In this document: positions 7,907 through 15,689 of the stretch, one piece after another
Layout: the number at the start of each line of letters is the position of its first letter
How positions within the stretch are numbered: the first letter of the stretch is position 1
Source: Pontibacter sp. E15-1
GTDB taxonomy: Bacteria; Bacteroidota; Bacteroidia; Cytophagales; Hymenobacteraceae
DNA: 64,000 nucleotides
Direction: 5' to 3'
Assembly (NCBI RefSeq): GCF_022601975.1
Contig: NZ_JAKVIR010000001.1
Location: 62,001 to 126,000 of the forward strand
Position numbers and translations under genes: made by a program
Notes under the pieces: generated by a model
Databases searched by the model: none
Seen by the model: only the letters and a program-made list of their open reading frames with translations
What the model was told of the DNA's origin: nothing

Positions 7907-9025
7907 TCACGACCGTTTCTTATAGCTGAACACCGCCCATGCATTCAGTACCACGGCAAAGCCGATTATGGTCAACAGCTGTTGGCGAATTTCAGATAGC
8001 CCTGCCCCCTTCAGCACCACCAGCCGGATAACGTCTATGAAGTAGGCAACTGGGTTCAGGAGCGTGACCAACTGCGCCCACTCCGGCATGCTGTCTATGG
8101 ACGTATAAAGACCGCTGAGCAGGATAAAGACCATCATCATAAAGAAGGAAATAAGCATGGCCTGCTGCTGGCTGTCGGCGTAGGAAGAGATAAGCAGCCC
8201 GAGCCCCAGCACTGCCAGCAGGTAGATAGCCGCAAACACATAGATTGTAACAAAGCTGCCAACCGGCACAATGCCATACACCACCCAGGAAAGAAAGAAC
8301 CCGACTGTCAGCACCACCAAACCGAGAATCCAGAAGGGGATCAGCTTGCCCAGTATAAAATGATGTTTCTTGATCGGAGTTACGTTTATCTGCTCCATGG
8401 TACCCACCTCCTTCTCCCGCACAATATTAAGCGCTGTGAGGAATGAGCCGACCAGCGTCACCAGAATCACCAGGATTCCCGGCACCATAAAGTATTGGTA
8501 GTTCATGAAGGGGTTGAACCAGTTGGAGGGCACGATTTCTATGCGTGTCTCGGGGTTGAACCGTGGCAACTGTACCCAGTTCAGCCGTACTTCGCGGTTG
8601 TAGTCCTGAATAATCGTCCGCAGGTAAGCGCCTCCCAGGTTGGCTTTCACTCCATTGATCGCGTTGAGCGCCATAAACAGGGTCGCCTCATTCTCGCGTA
8701 CCAGCGTCCGCTCAAACCGTGGCGGGATCTCCAGGATCAGGTCCGCCCTGTCTTCTTCCACCTCGTGCATGGCATCTGCAAAGGATTGTGTGTAAGTGTT
8801 CAGTAAAAAGTACCCCGAGGCGGTGATCTTGTGTACCAGTTCCTGTGAGTATGGCGAATTATCATGGTCTACGATGCTGAGGCGGATGTTCTTCATCTCG
8901 TAGTCTGCCGCCCAGGGCAATACAACCAGCTGCAAAATCGGCATGACGAAAATCATGCGAAGGATGGCCTTGTCCCGGAAGATTTGCCGGAACTCCTTTT
9001 GAAGTAGAAACAGTAGCGTCCTCAT
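7907..9025 (-). CDS. ABC-2 type efflux permease (YbhR/YhhJ-like)
   Basis: 372 residues with the ABC-2 exporter layout: one N-terminal helix (about 22-42), a large extracytoplasmic domain (about 45-170), then five helices; NIVREKEVGTMEQINVTPI is the characteristic cytoplasmic motif after the second helix. It would form the membrane pore of a drug or lipid exporter with the neighbouring permease. Its start overlaps the upstream permease stop by 4 bp. It is the last gene of the TolC-HlyD-ATPase-ATPase-permease-permease operon, the YbhGFSR-type arrangement. Substrate unknown. Confidence 0.93.
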   Translation of the reverse strand: MRTLLFLLQKEFRQIFRDKAILRMIFVMPILQLVVLPWAADYEMKNIRLSIVDHDNSPYSQELVHKITASGYFLLNTYTQSFADAMHEVEEDRADLILEIPPRFERTLVRENEATLFMALNAINGVKANLGGAYLRTIIQDYNREVRLNWVQLPRFNPETRIEIVPSNWFNPFMNYQYFMVPGILVILVTLVGSFLTALNIVREKEVGTMEQINVTPIKKHHFILGKLIPFWILGLVVLTVGFFLSWVVYGIVPVGSFVTIYVFAAIYLLAVLGLGLLISSYADSQQQAMLISFFMMMVFILLSGLYTSIDSMPEWAQLVTLLNPVAYFIDVIRLVVLKGAGLSEIRQQLLTIIGFAVVLNAWAVFSYKKRS

Positions 9026-10128
9026 GCGAGCCGTATCTTAAATTTTTTGATACTCATAAACAGGAAGAACAGCAGCATACCCGATAGTATAAGCGTCTCC
9101 TTCCACACAGCTTCCATCCCGACTCCTTTAATCATCACAGAGCGCACGATGATATAGTACCACTTGGCGGGAACCAGGTGGGATAAAAGCTGTAAAATGG
9201 TTGGCATGTTCTCAATGGGGAACATAAAGCCGCTGAGCATGAGGGCGGGCAGGAACATACCGGTAAGTGAGATGAACATAGCCGTCTGCTGCGAGTCTGT
9301 TATGGCAGAGATTAGCAGGCCCAGCGCCAGCGAGGTTACCGTAAAGAGTATGCTTTGGAGTACCAGCAAAGTGAGGCTTCCGTTAATGGGCACATCCAGC
9401 ACAAAATAACTTAACATCAGGATAGTGGCAATATTTATCAGGGAGAGCAGCAGGTACGGAACGGCCTTTGCCGTGACGATTTTCATCGGCTGTACCGGCG
9501 AAACCAGCAGCACTTCCATCGTACCGGTTTCCTTCTCCCGCACAATGGTGATGGCCGTCATCATGGTACAGACCAGCATGAGCACCATCGCCATCACACC
9601 GGGCACAAAGCTATAGGCGCCTTTCAGTTGGGGGTTATAGAGCATCCGAAACTGAGTGGTAATGGTATAGGGGAGATTGCGGCCATCGGTGATCCGGTCC
9701 TGAAAATCCAGAATGACCGCAGCCGCATAGTTTGTCAGGGTGTTAGCGACGTTAGGGTCTGAGGCATCCGCGATCAGCTGCACCTGGGCATTGTGGAGGT
9801 GGAGCAGATCGGAGCCAAAATTTGGGGGAAGCACAACCGCCATTTTAATGTTTCCCTTTTTAAACTCCTCTTCCACCTCCTGATAAGACCGCAGGCGCTT
9901 TTCTATATTGAAATAGCGGCTGGCCTGCAGTTCGGCAATGAGGGAGGAAGTTGCCTCGTCTTTAGACTGGTCAAACACGGCGATGTCAGCATTCTTTACC
10001 TCGTTGGTGAGGGCAAAGCCAAAGATAACCACCAGAATCACCGGCATGCCCAGCAGAATGAACATCGTGCGCGGATCGCGGAAAATGTGATAGAACTCTT
10101 TCCTTACAAAGGAAATGAACTGTTTCAT
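9022..10128 (-). CDS. ABC-2 type efflux permease (YbhS-like)
   Basis: 368 residues with the same architecture as its partner: helix near 20-42, extracytoplasmic domain, and five helices after residue 175, with TIVREKETGTMEVLLVSPV as the signature motif. The two permeases are paralogues that probably form a heterodimer. About 48 bp separates it from the upstream ATPase gene, while it overlaps the downstream permease by 4 bp. Confidence 0.93.
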   Translation of the reverse strand: MKQFISFVRKEFYHIFRDPRTMFILLGMPVILVVIFGFALTNEVKNADIAVFDQSKDEATSSLIAELQASRYFNIEKRLRSYQEVEEEFKKGNIKMAVVLPPNFGSDLLHLHNAQVQLIADASDPNVANTLTNYAAAVILDFQDRITDGRNLPYTITTQFRMLYNPQLKGAYSFVPGVMAMVLMLVCTMMTAITIVREKETGTMEVLLVSPVQPMKIVTAKAVPYLLLSLINIATILMLSYFVLDVPINGSLTLLVLQSILFTVTSLALGLLISAITDSQQTAMFISLTGMFLPALMLSGFMFPIENMPTILQLLSHLVPAKWYYIIVRSVMIKGVGMEAVWKETLILSGMLLFFLFMSIKKFKIRLA

Positions 10129-10176
10129 GCGTTCGCTCTTTTAAATACGTATGGGCTGCCACTTCATGGCTGGTGT

Positions 10177-10926
10177 TTAATCTGCCCTGGTAGCTTTTCT
10201 GGCCAGCTTGATGAATACATCCTCCATGCTGCCCACCTCATACTGCTGCTTCAGATTTTTCGGGGTATCCAGGGCATCGATGCGGCCATCCACCATAATG
10301 GAAACGCGGTTGCAGTATTCCGCCTCGTCCATGTAGTGCGTCGTCACGAAAACCGTGATACCCGACTCTGCCGCCTCATAAATCATGGTCCAGAACTCCC
10401 GCCGCGTGACAGGGTCCACACCGCCGGTAGGTTCGTCCAGGAAAACGATTTCCGGCTCATGGAATATCGCCACCGAGAAAGCCAGCTTCTGTTTCCAGCC
10501 CAGCGGCAACGACTTCACCAGCTTGTTCTCCTCCTCCTTCAGGCGCAGCTGGTGTAGCAGCCGCGCTGTGTTGTCCTTGATGAACTGGTCACTCATCCCA
10601 TAAATGCCCGCGAAGAACCGGATATTCTCCCGCACTGTCAGATCTTCGTAGAGCGAAAATTTTTGGCTCATATAGCCAATGCTACGCTTTATCTGCTCAG
10701 TTTGCCGGTATACATCAAAGCCTGCCACGGTAGCCTCGCCGTCCGAAGGTATAGACAGGCCGCTCAGCATGCGGATGGCCGTGGTTTTACCGGCACCGTT
10801 AGCTCCCAGAAATCCGAAAATCTCCCCCTTCTCCACCTCAAAAGAGATGGCATCCACGGCTGTGAAATCGCCGAAGCGTTTGGTCAGCTGATTTGCTGTG
10901 ATTACCTTTTCTTTATCTATTCCCAT
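10177..10926 (-). CDS. ABC transporter ATP-binding protein (efflux)
   Basis: About 249 residues with the nucleotide-binding elements: Walker A GANGAGKTT, Q-loop YMSQKFSLYEDLTV, and Walker B IVFLDEPTGGVDP, with an H-loop VTTHYMDEAE. The signature motif is weak: LPLGWKQKLAF stands where LSGGxxQ is usual. I start at MGIDKEK (10926), whose ATG shares one base with the upstream ATPase stop (TGATG); the longer frame would overlap that gene by 34 bp. Together with the next gene it corresponds to the two halves of a YbhF-type double ATPase. Confidence 0.9.
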   Translation of the reverse strand: MGIDKEKVITANQLTKRFGDFTAVDAISFEVEKGEIFGFLGANGAGKTTAIRMLSGLSIPSDGEATVAGFDVYRQTEQIKRSIGYMSQKFSLYEDLTVRENIRFFAGIYGMSDQFIKDNTARLLHQLRLKEEENKLVKSLPLGWKQKLAFSVAIFHEPEIVFLDEPTGGVDPVTRREFWTMIYEAAESGITVFVTTHYMDEAEYCNRVSIMVDGRIDALDTPKNLKQQYEVGSMEDVFIKLARKATRAD

Positions 10927-11852
10927 CAAGAGTCCGTTTTCATTAGCGCTATAAAACAATCTTCCACATCAGGCTTAATTTGCTGTAGCTCCAGCGACTC
11001 ATGCTGCTGTTCCTGCAGGTACGCCTGCAGTTCCTGCTGCTGGTTCTCCTTTTGCAGCACGGCATGGTGGTACTCCCCGAACGCATAGCTGTCGAACAGG
11101 CCGGGGAAACTCTGCAGGTCCTTCAGGAGGCGAAACATATTATCTGCCTTGACGGCCACCAGGGGATTTTCAAAGTCCCTGATGATGCCTTCCGGCGTGT
11201 TAATCGACATAATCTCACCGGTCTGTATCAGCGCCACGCGGTCGCAGAGGCTGGCTTCATCCATGTAGGGGGTGGAGACCAGTATGGTTATCCCCTGCTC
11301 CTTTAGCTTTCGCAGCATCTCCCAGAACTCCTTCCGCGACACGGCATCCACCCCGGTGGTGGGCTCATCCAGGAACAGTACAGAAGGCCGGTGAATCAGC
11401 GCGCAGCTCAGTGCCAGCTTCTGCTTCATACCTCCCGACAGCTTGCCTGCCTTTCGGTCTTTGAAGGGCTCGATCTGCTCATAAATATCCTTGATCAAGT
11501 CGTAGTTTTCCCCTACCGTGGTATGGAAGATGGTCGCGAAGAACTTCAGGTTCTCCTCTACCGTCAGGTCCTGGTAAAGCGAGAAGCGACCCGGCATATA
11601 CCCTACCCGCTTCCGTATTTCCCTGTAGTCCTCCACCACGTCATACCCATCTACCTGCGCCTGGCCGCCTTCAGGCACCAGCAGCGTTGTCAGGATGCGG
11701 AAGAGCGAGGTCTTCCCGGCACCATCCGGCCCAATGATCCCGAACAGCTCCCCTCGCTCCACCTCAAAGGAAACCCCTTTCAGCGCATGCGTCACCTCCT
11801 TTTTGGTGCCATAGCGCTTCTCCAGGTTATCGGCTTTCACAGCTGTGCTCAT
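10926..11852 (-). CDS. ABC transporter ATP-binding protein (efflux)
   Basis: 308 residues. Walker A GPDGAGKTS, Q-loop YMPGRFSLYQDLTV, signature LSGGMKQKLAL, Walker B VLFLDEPTTGVD, H-loop STPYMDEASLCD (proline in place of the common threonine-histidine pattern). Residues beyond 220 form a Gln-rich extension (QKENQQQELQAYLQEQQHE) seen in YbhF-like proteins. Unlike its partner it has a full signature motif, so this half may carry the main catalytic site with the other site degenerate (inference). It overlaps the HlyD gene by 4 bp. Confidence 0.92.
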   Translation of the reverse strand: MSTAVKADNLEKRYGTKKEVTHALKGVSFEVERGELFGIIGPDGAGKTSLFRILTTLLVPEGGQAQVDGYDVVEDYREIRKRVGYMPGRFSLYQDLTVEENLKFFATIFHTTVGENYDLIKDIYEQIEPFKDRKAGKLSGGMKQKLALSCALIHRPSVLFLDEPTTGVDAVSRKEFWEMLRKLKEQGITILVSTPYMDEASLCDRVALIQTGEIMSINTPEGIIRDFENPLVAVKADNMFRLLKDLQSFPGLFDSYAFGEYHHAVLQKENQQQELQAYLQEQQHESLELQQIKPDVEDCFIALMKTDS

Positions 11853-12808
11853 TTCTCCTCCTCTCCTTCCCCCGACAACCTGACTTCTCCATACATACCT
11901 ACCTTCAGGTAGCCGTCATTCTTCACCCGAACTTTTATGGCATAAACCAGGTTTGCGCGTTCCTCTTTCGTCTGTATGGTTTTTGGAGTGAATTCTGCTT
12001 TATCCGAAACCCAGGTTATGGTGCCAGGCAGTTCTTTGTAGCCTTCTCCCTGGTCTACGAACACGTTTACCTGCTGTCCCAGCCGCACCTGCGGCAGCTG
12101 ACTGCCGGTGATGTAGGCACGCAGGGTCATGGTGGAGAGGTCTGCTATTTTGTAAAGGGGCTTGCCCGGTGCAGTAATCTCCCCCTCCTCGGCGTAGGTA
12201 GAAAGCACGGTGCCACTGACCGGGTTGGTGATGCTGGCGTCGTCCAGTTGGTTCTCCAGCTGTGCCACGCGTTTCTGCAGCGGCTTGTTTTCGCTCAGTA
12301 TACCACGGTTCTGGGTGTAAGTGGCAGTGCGTTGCACGTTTATCTGCTGCTGCGTTACCTCCATCTGCCCTTTCAGCACATCTATCTGCGAATTTATATC
12401 GTCGAGCTGCTTGCCTGTGGCAGCGTCGGCGGCGATGAGGTTCTGCGTGCGTTTCTGCTCCCGCTCCAGCGCAGCCAGTTGTGCCTTCTGTACCTTTAAC
12501 TGGTTCCAGAGCAATTCTATCTGCGGCTGCACATCCAGGGTTTTCTCCTGCAGGGCTTCTATGCTTGCCTCCACTTGCTCCTTCTGCAGCACCAGGTTCT
12601 GCGCATCAATCGCCCCGACCACCTTTCCTGCTGCCAGCTGCTGCCCCTCTTCCACGGTAAAGGAGTCAATCCTGCCACCCAGTTCTGAAGAAACGATCAC
12701 TTCATCGGCCTCAAAGGTACCGGTGGCGTCAAATTCCGGCTCATCGCTACCGCAACCGGAAAGTAGTAGCCCAATTACCAGCGTATACAAAAACTGCGTC
12801 TTTCTCAT
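11849..12808 (-). CDS. HlyD/YbhG-type periplasmic adaptor lipoprotein
   Basis: 319 residues. A lipoprotein signal with LLLSGC (Cys19) suggests an inner-membrane anchor. A split biotinyl-lipoyl domain (GGRIDSFTVEEGQQLAAGKVVGAID) flanks a long alpha-helical coiled-coil hairpin (about 75-190, rich in Gln and Glu), then a beta-barrel domain (GTVLSTYAEEGEITAPGKPL). It bridges the ABC permeases to the TolC-like channel. Overlaps the downstream ATPase by 4 bp and follows tolC by 17 bp. Confidence 0.92.
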   Translation of the reverse strand: MRKTQFLYTLVIGLLLSGCGSDEPEFDATGTFEADEVIVSSELGGRIDSFTVEEGQQLAAGKVVGAIDAQNLVLQKEQVEASIEALQEKTLDVQPQIELLWNQLKVQKAQLAALEREQKRTQNLIAADAATGKQLDDINSQIDVLKGQMEVTQQQINVQRTATYTQNRGILSENKPLQKRVAQLENQLDDASITNPVSGTVLSTYAEEGEITAPGKPLYKIADLSTMTLRAYITGSQLPQVRLGQQVNVFVDQGEGYKELPGTITWVSDKAEFTPKTIQTKEERANLVYAIKVRVKNDGYLKVGMYGEVRLSGEGEEEK

Positions 12809-12825
12809 AAAACAAAATATTCAGG

Positions 12826-14136
12826 TTAGTGGCCAAGTAGGGTACTATAGGTGATCTTTGCCTGTAACAGTTGCAGTTGGTGCAGGATAAGGGTAAGCCT
12901 GGCCTGATCCTCGGCATATACCTCGCGCAGGTAGTCGTTGGCGGTTATCACCCCGTTCTCCAGCTGGGCATTGGCAGCGGCCTTTACTTTCCTGCGCAAC
13001 GCCGCAATCTCCCTGTCGGTCTCCAAAAGCTGCGCTAGCTTCTCTATCTCGGCTTGCTGCTGCTTCAGCTGCGCATTTGTGTTGAGCAGAAAAGTTTCGC
13101 GTTGCACCTCTGTCAGCTGCTGCTGCACAGCAAGTATTCGTTTGTCGTTCCGGTAAGTATAGAAATTGCTGATAGACCAATTCAACCGAACCCCTCCCAT
13201 ATACCACCAGTCTGCTCCATTCTGCAGGAAATTAAGACCTGGATTTCCATACCCGCTTTGCCCAAACAGACTTGTCTTAGGCAGGTTGCGGGCTAATATC
13301 AGCTTATTCTGCTGCTCCAGTAGTGTTCGTTGGGTGGAGTATAGTTTCAGCTCCGGGCGCTGTATCTCAGCTTTACCGGCAAGCTCTGTTTCAGCAGGAA
13401 CGGCAAGTGTAACGCTTTCAACCAGTGTCTGTCCCAGGAAGAGGGAAAGCGTCTGCAGCGTGGCCTGGCGGGAGGCCTGCAGTTCAGTCCGGCGCTGGGT
13501 ATTTTTAAGAAGTTCAGCTTGCAGCAGGTATAAATTTGACTTGAAGCTCACCCCGTTTTTTACCTGCGCGTCCACCTTCCGGATACCTGCCTCCAAATCC
13601 TGCTGCACCAGATTTACCTGTTCCAGCTGCTGGTCCAATAGAAGGGTGCCCAGGTACAGCTGATTTATGCGTTCCCGGAGCTTATGCAGCTCCACTTCAA
13701 CCTGCTGCGTTTCTACGGCTGTGCTTAATTGCGCTACGTTCTTTTGCTGCCGTATAACCCCGCCGTCGTAAACCAGCTGGTTCACATCGGCAGTTATCCT
13801 GTATTGCTCTTTAGGTGGCGAGGGAATCTCCATGTTGGGCAGCTCTAAGGGCACATTCGTGACATCCGATTGGTAAGTAGCCTGCCCATTAACAGAGAGT
13901 TGGGGCAGGTAGCCTTTGTTCAGCCTGTCCAGCGTGTACTGCTCCGTTTGCCGCAGCAGGTCGCGCTGCCGCGTAATTGGGTAGTTTTGCTGTGCCAGTT
14001 CCTGGGCCTTCTCTAATGTGAGCGTTGGCATTTGTTGGGCATAGAGGCCACAAGGCACCAGGCCTGCCAGAAGCAGTAGCAGCTTAATCGTTCTATTCAA
14101 CCATTCACTTAACCGCGGCATAAACTCAGTTTGCAT
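12826..14136 (-). CDS. TolC family outer-membrane efflux protein
   Basis: About 436 residues: signal peptide ending near GLYAQQ, then long helical repeats with two related halves (LTLEKAQELAQQNYPITRQRDLL first, RPELKLYSTQRTLLEQQ second), the OEP pattern. It forms the outer-membrane duct for the adjacent HlyD-ABC exporter. First gene of the operon. I prefer ATG 14136 (MQTEF); 14175 (MGCVK) and 14121 (MPRLS) are also possible and no start has a strong ribosome site. A TetR-type operator half lies about 105 bp upstream. Confidence 0.9.
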   Translation of the reverse strand: MQTEFMPRLSEWLNRTIKLLLLLAGLVPCGLYAQQMPTLTLEKAQELAQQNYPITRQRDLLRQTEQYTLDRLNKGYLPQLSVNGQATYQSDVTNVPLELPNMEIPSPPKEQYRITADVNQLVYDGGVIRQQKNVAQLSTAVETQQVEVELHKLRERINQLYLGTLLLDQQLEQVNLVQQDLEAGIRKVDAQVKNGVSFKSNLYLLQAELLKNTQRRTELQASRQATLQTLSLFLGQTLVESVTLAVPAETELAGKAEIQRPELKLYSTQRTLLEQQNKLILARNLPKTSLFGQSGYGNPGLNFLQNGADWWYMGGVRLNWSISNFYTYRNDKRILAVQQQLTEVQRETFLLNTNAQLKQQQAEIEKLAQLLETDREIAALRRKVKAAANAQLENGVITANDYLREVYAEDQARLTLILHQLQLLQAKITYSTLLGH

Positions 14137-14240
14137 GGACAACTTATTTCTTATTATCAGTTTTACGCATCCCATTCTTTTATGAGTGCTATCTATTATA
14201 TATTACATCTTGTTTTAGGCTTCAAACAATGTATTTGTGT

Positions 14241-14252
14241 GTGAATGTTCAC
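14241..14252. promoter_or_regulatory. Probable TetR operator for the efflux operon
   Basis: GTGAATGTTCAC is a 12-bp near-palindrome with one mismatch to the core GTGAACGTTCAC of the perfect palindrome beside the tetR start. It lies upstream of tolC, in the gap between the TetR gene and the operon. A further half-site (TGTTCAC) is near 14414-14420. Confidence 0.65.
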
Positions 14253-14418
14253 TAACTAATATGCCTCTAAAAAAAGTCAGTTCCTTTTAAAACTGACTCA
14301 AGATCGAGGCCAGGAGCAAGTGGTTTTCTCAGTTATCAGTTAAGATGAGAAAAACAGGTATACAACAAAAATCACTGGGTATATCGGCAATACACACTTA
14401 TTATACTATATTGATTGT

Positions 14419-15009
14419 TCACTTTTTCTTTATGATAATTAATAAGGCATCCAGGAGCTTGTTTCCATCTTCATGAATATCGGCCTTAAAACCTGACAGC
14501 CGCCACTTCAACATCTGTAGCCTGAAGGAGGCCATCACAACATGTGTCAGCATTTCGGCCGTAACTTCATCCGTAAAAACACCTGATTGCTGGCCATCTA
14601 CCAAGGTGGGCAGCAAATGACTCATTTTTACTTTCATTATTTTAAGCAAAGCCTCATTAATTCTCTGACTTTCTTCCATTAGCCCATCTGAAAGCACGGC
14701 AACCACAAAATATGGCTTCTGCTCAAAGAACATAAACTGACTTTGGAACAGGGCCCTAAATTTCTCTTCAGGAGTTCCAGCACCCTCACTTACTTTAGTA
14801 AAGCGTTCATCCATTTTTTCAGCCAGGTAATTCAACATGGCCACAATGATATCTTCCTTACTAGAGAAATGACGATAAATGGCACTTTCAGAAAACTTCA
14901 TCTCTTTCGCCATGTTCTTTATGGTCAGGCCGCTAACACCAGATGCAGAAAGTATCTTTCCAGCTGCTTCTATTATTTCTAGTTGCCTGTATGTTACATC
15001 TGTAGTCAT
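14419..15009 (-). CDS. TetR family repressor of the efflux operon
   Basis: 196 residues. The N-terminal TetR helix-turn-helix spans about residues 10-55 (IKNMAKEMKFSESAIYRHF), followed by an all-helical ligand-binding domain. It is transcribed in the same direction as the efflux operon and lies 280 bp upstream of it. Two related palindromes, one before its own gene and one before tolC, suggest autoregulation and repression of the pump relieved by a pump substrate (inference). Confidence 0.92.
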   Translation of the reverse strand: MTTDVTYRQLEIIEAAGKILSASGVSGLTIKNMAKEMKFSESAIYRHFSSKEDIIVAMLNYLAEKMDERFTKVSEGAGTPEEKFRALFQSQFMFFEQKPYFVVAVLSDGLMEESQRINEALLKIMKVKMSHLLPTLVDGQQSGVFTDEVTAEMLTHVVMASFRLQMLKWRLSGFKADIHEDGNKLLDALLIIIKKK

Positions 15010-15024
15010 GGAGAATCAACATTA

Positions 15025-15056
15025 TTCTTTGAGAGTGAACGTTCACTCTCAAAGAA
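15025..15056. promoter_or_regulatory. Perfect 32-bp palindrome, TetR operator
   Basis: A perfect palindrome centred between 15040 and 15041 with core GAGTGAACGTTCACTC, beginning 15 bp upstream of the tetR start. Length and position fit a TetR-family autoregulatory operator; the core recurs, with one change, upstream of tolC. Confidence 0.8.
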
Positions 15057-15137
15057 AGACATAAATTTCTGCCGATGCAAGGTTTCCCCTGAAAATAAAA
15101 AAAGAGACTCTTTCTTTACACTCCAACTTAAAACAAA

Positions 15138-15298
15138 GAGTAGGTTTAAATTTCATTTTTGGAAGCGAAAAATGTTCAGGAAGGGTTCTGACGAGGCGTT
15201 TTTTGAGCCGCATAGCAGCGTTATGGGGCGATAAAAAGGTGAAGTCAGGTTCCTTGATGGACGTTTTGTAGCCCAAAAGATGAATTTTAAACATGCTC
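15138..15298 (-). repeat. 161-bp MITE, copy 1
   Basis: Inverted relative to copy 2 at 20462-20622 and exactly the same length, alignable end to end without gaps. The terminal GAGCATGTTTAAAATTCAT (read on the minus strand from 15298) resembles the ends of the IS5-family remnant at 34225-34763, so it is probably a non-autonomous derivative. A TTA lies at 15299-15301; the matching target duplication on the other side has decayed. No protein is predicted. Confidence 0.7.
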
Positions 15299-15442
15299 TT
15301 AGGCCAATTTCGAGCAACTTAATGTCTAAATCCTGTAGAATAGGCTATAACTTCAGTTTTAGATATCCCCAATCAAAAACAGCTGTAGTATAGTAGAGGT
15401 ACCGGCAGCAATCCGTTGCGTAGAAAGCGCAGCGGCTACAAG

Positions 15443-15622
15443 CTACAGCTTTTCGTCTTCTCCGGGCTTGCGGGCCGGTGCCGGTTCATCATCAAACAGC
15501 ATGCGCACCGCCGGGGTATAATCGTCGTCATACTGGCCGGTGCGCACCGCCCATAAAAACGCGCCCAGGAAAAGCGCGGCCACCGTTATACTAATCCCGA
15601 TCATCAGAAAAATTATGTACAT
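15443..15622 (-). CDS. ccoS: cbb3 oxidase assembly protein CcoS
   Basis: 59 residues: one N-terminal helix (MYIIFLMIGISITVAALFLG), then the CcoS hallmark FLWAVRTGQYDD with a short charged tail. CcoS is needed to insert cofactors into cbb3 oxidase. I start at MYIIFL (15622), which matches the family; a longer frame to 15664 adds a non-conserved stretch. It follows ccoI by 67 bp in the same direction, the usual pairing. Confidence 0.9.
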   Translation of the reverse strand: MYIIFLMIGISITVAALFLGAFLWAVRTGQYDDDYTPAVRMLFDDEPAPARKPGEDEKL

Positions 15623-15689
15623 GGATTCTGGTATGTATAGGTATAAATTGAAATCACAAAGCAAGCAGCTACCGGACCGGAAGCCCAGC

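Noticed and set aside
15049-15294. 81-codon minus-strand frame over MITE copy 1
   Set aside because: The second MITE copy has a stop codon in the matching frame, and changes between copies are not concentrated at third positions, so a conserved protein is unlikely.
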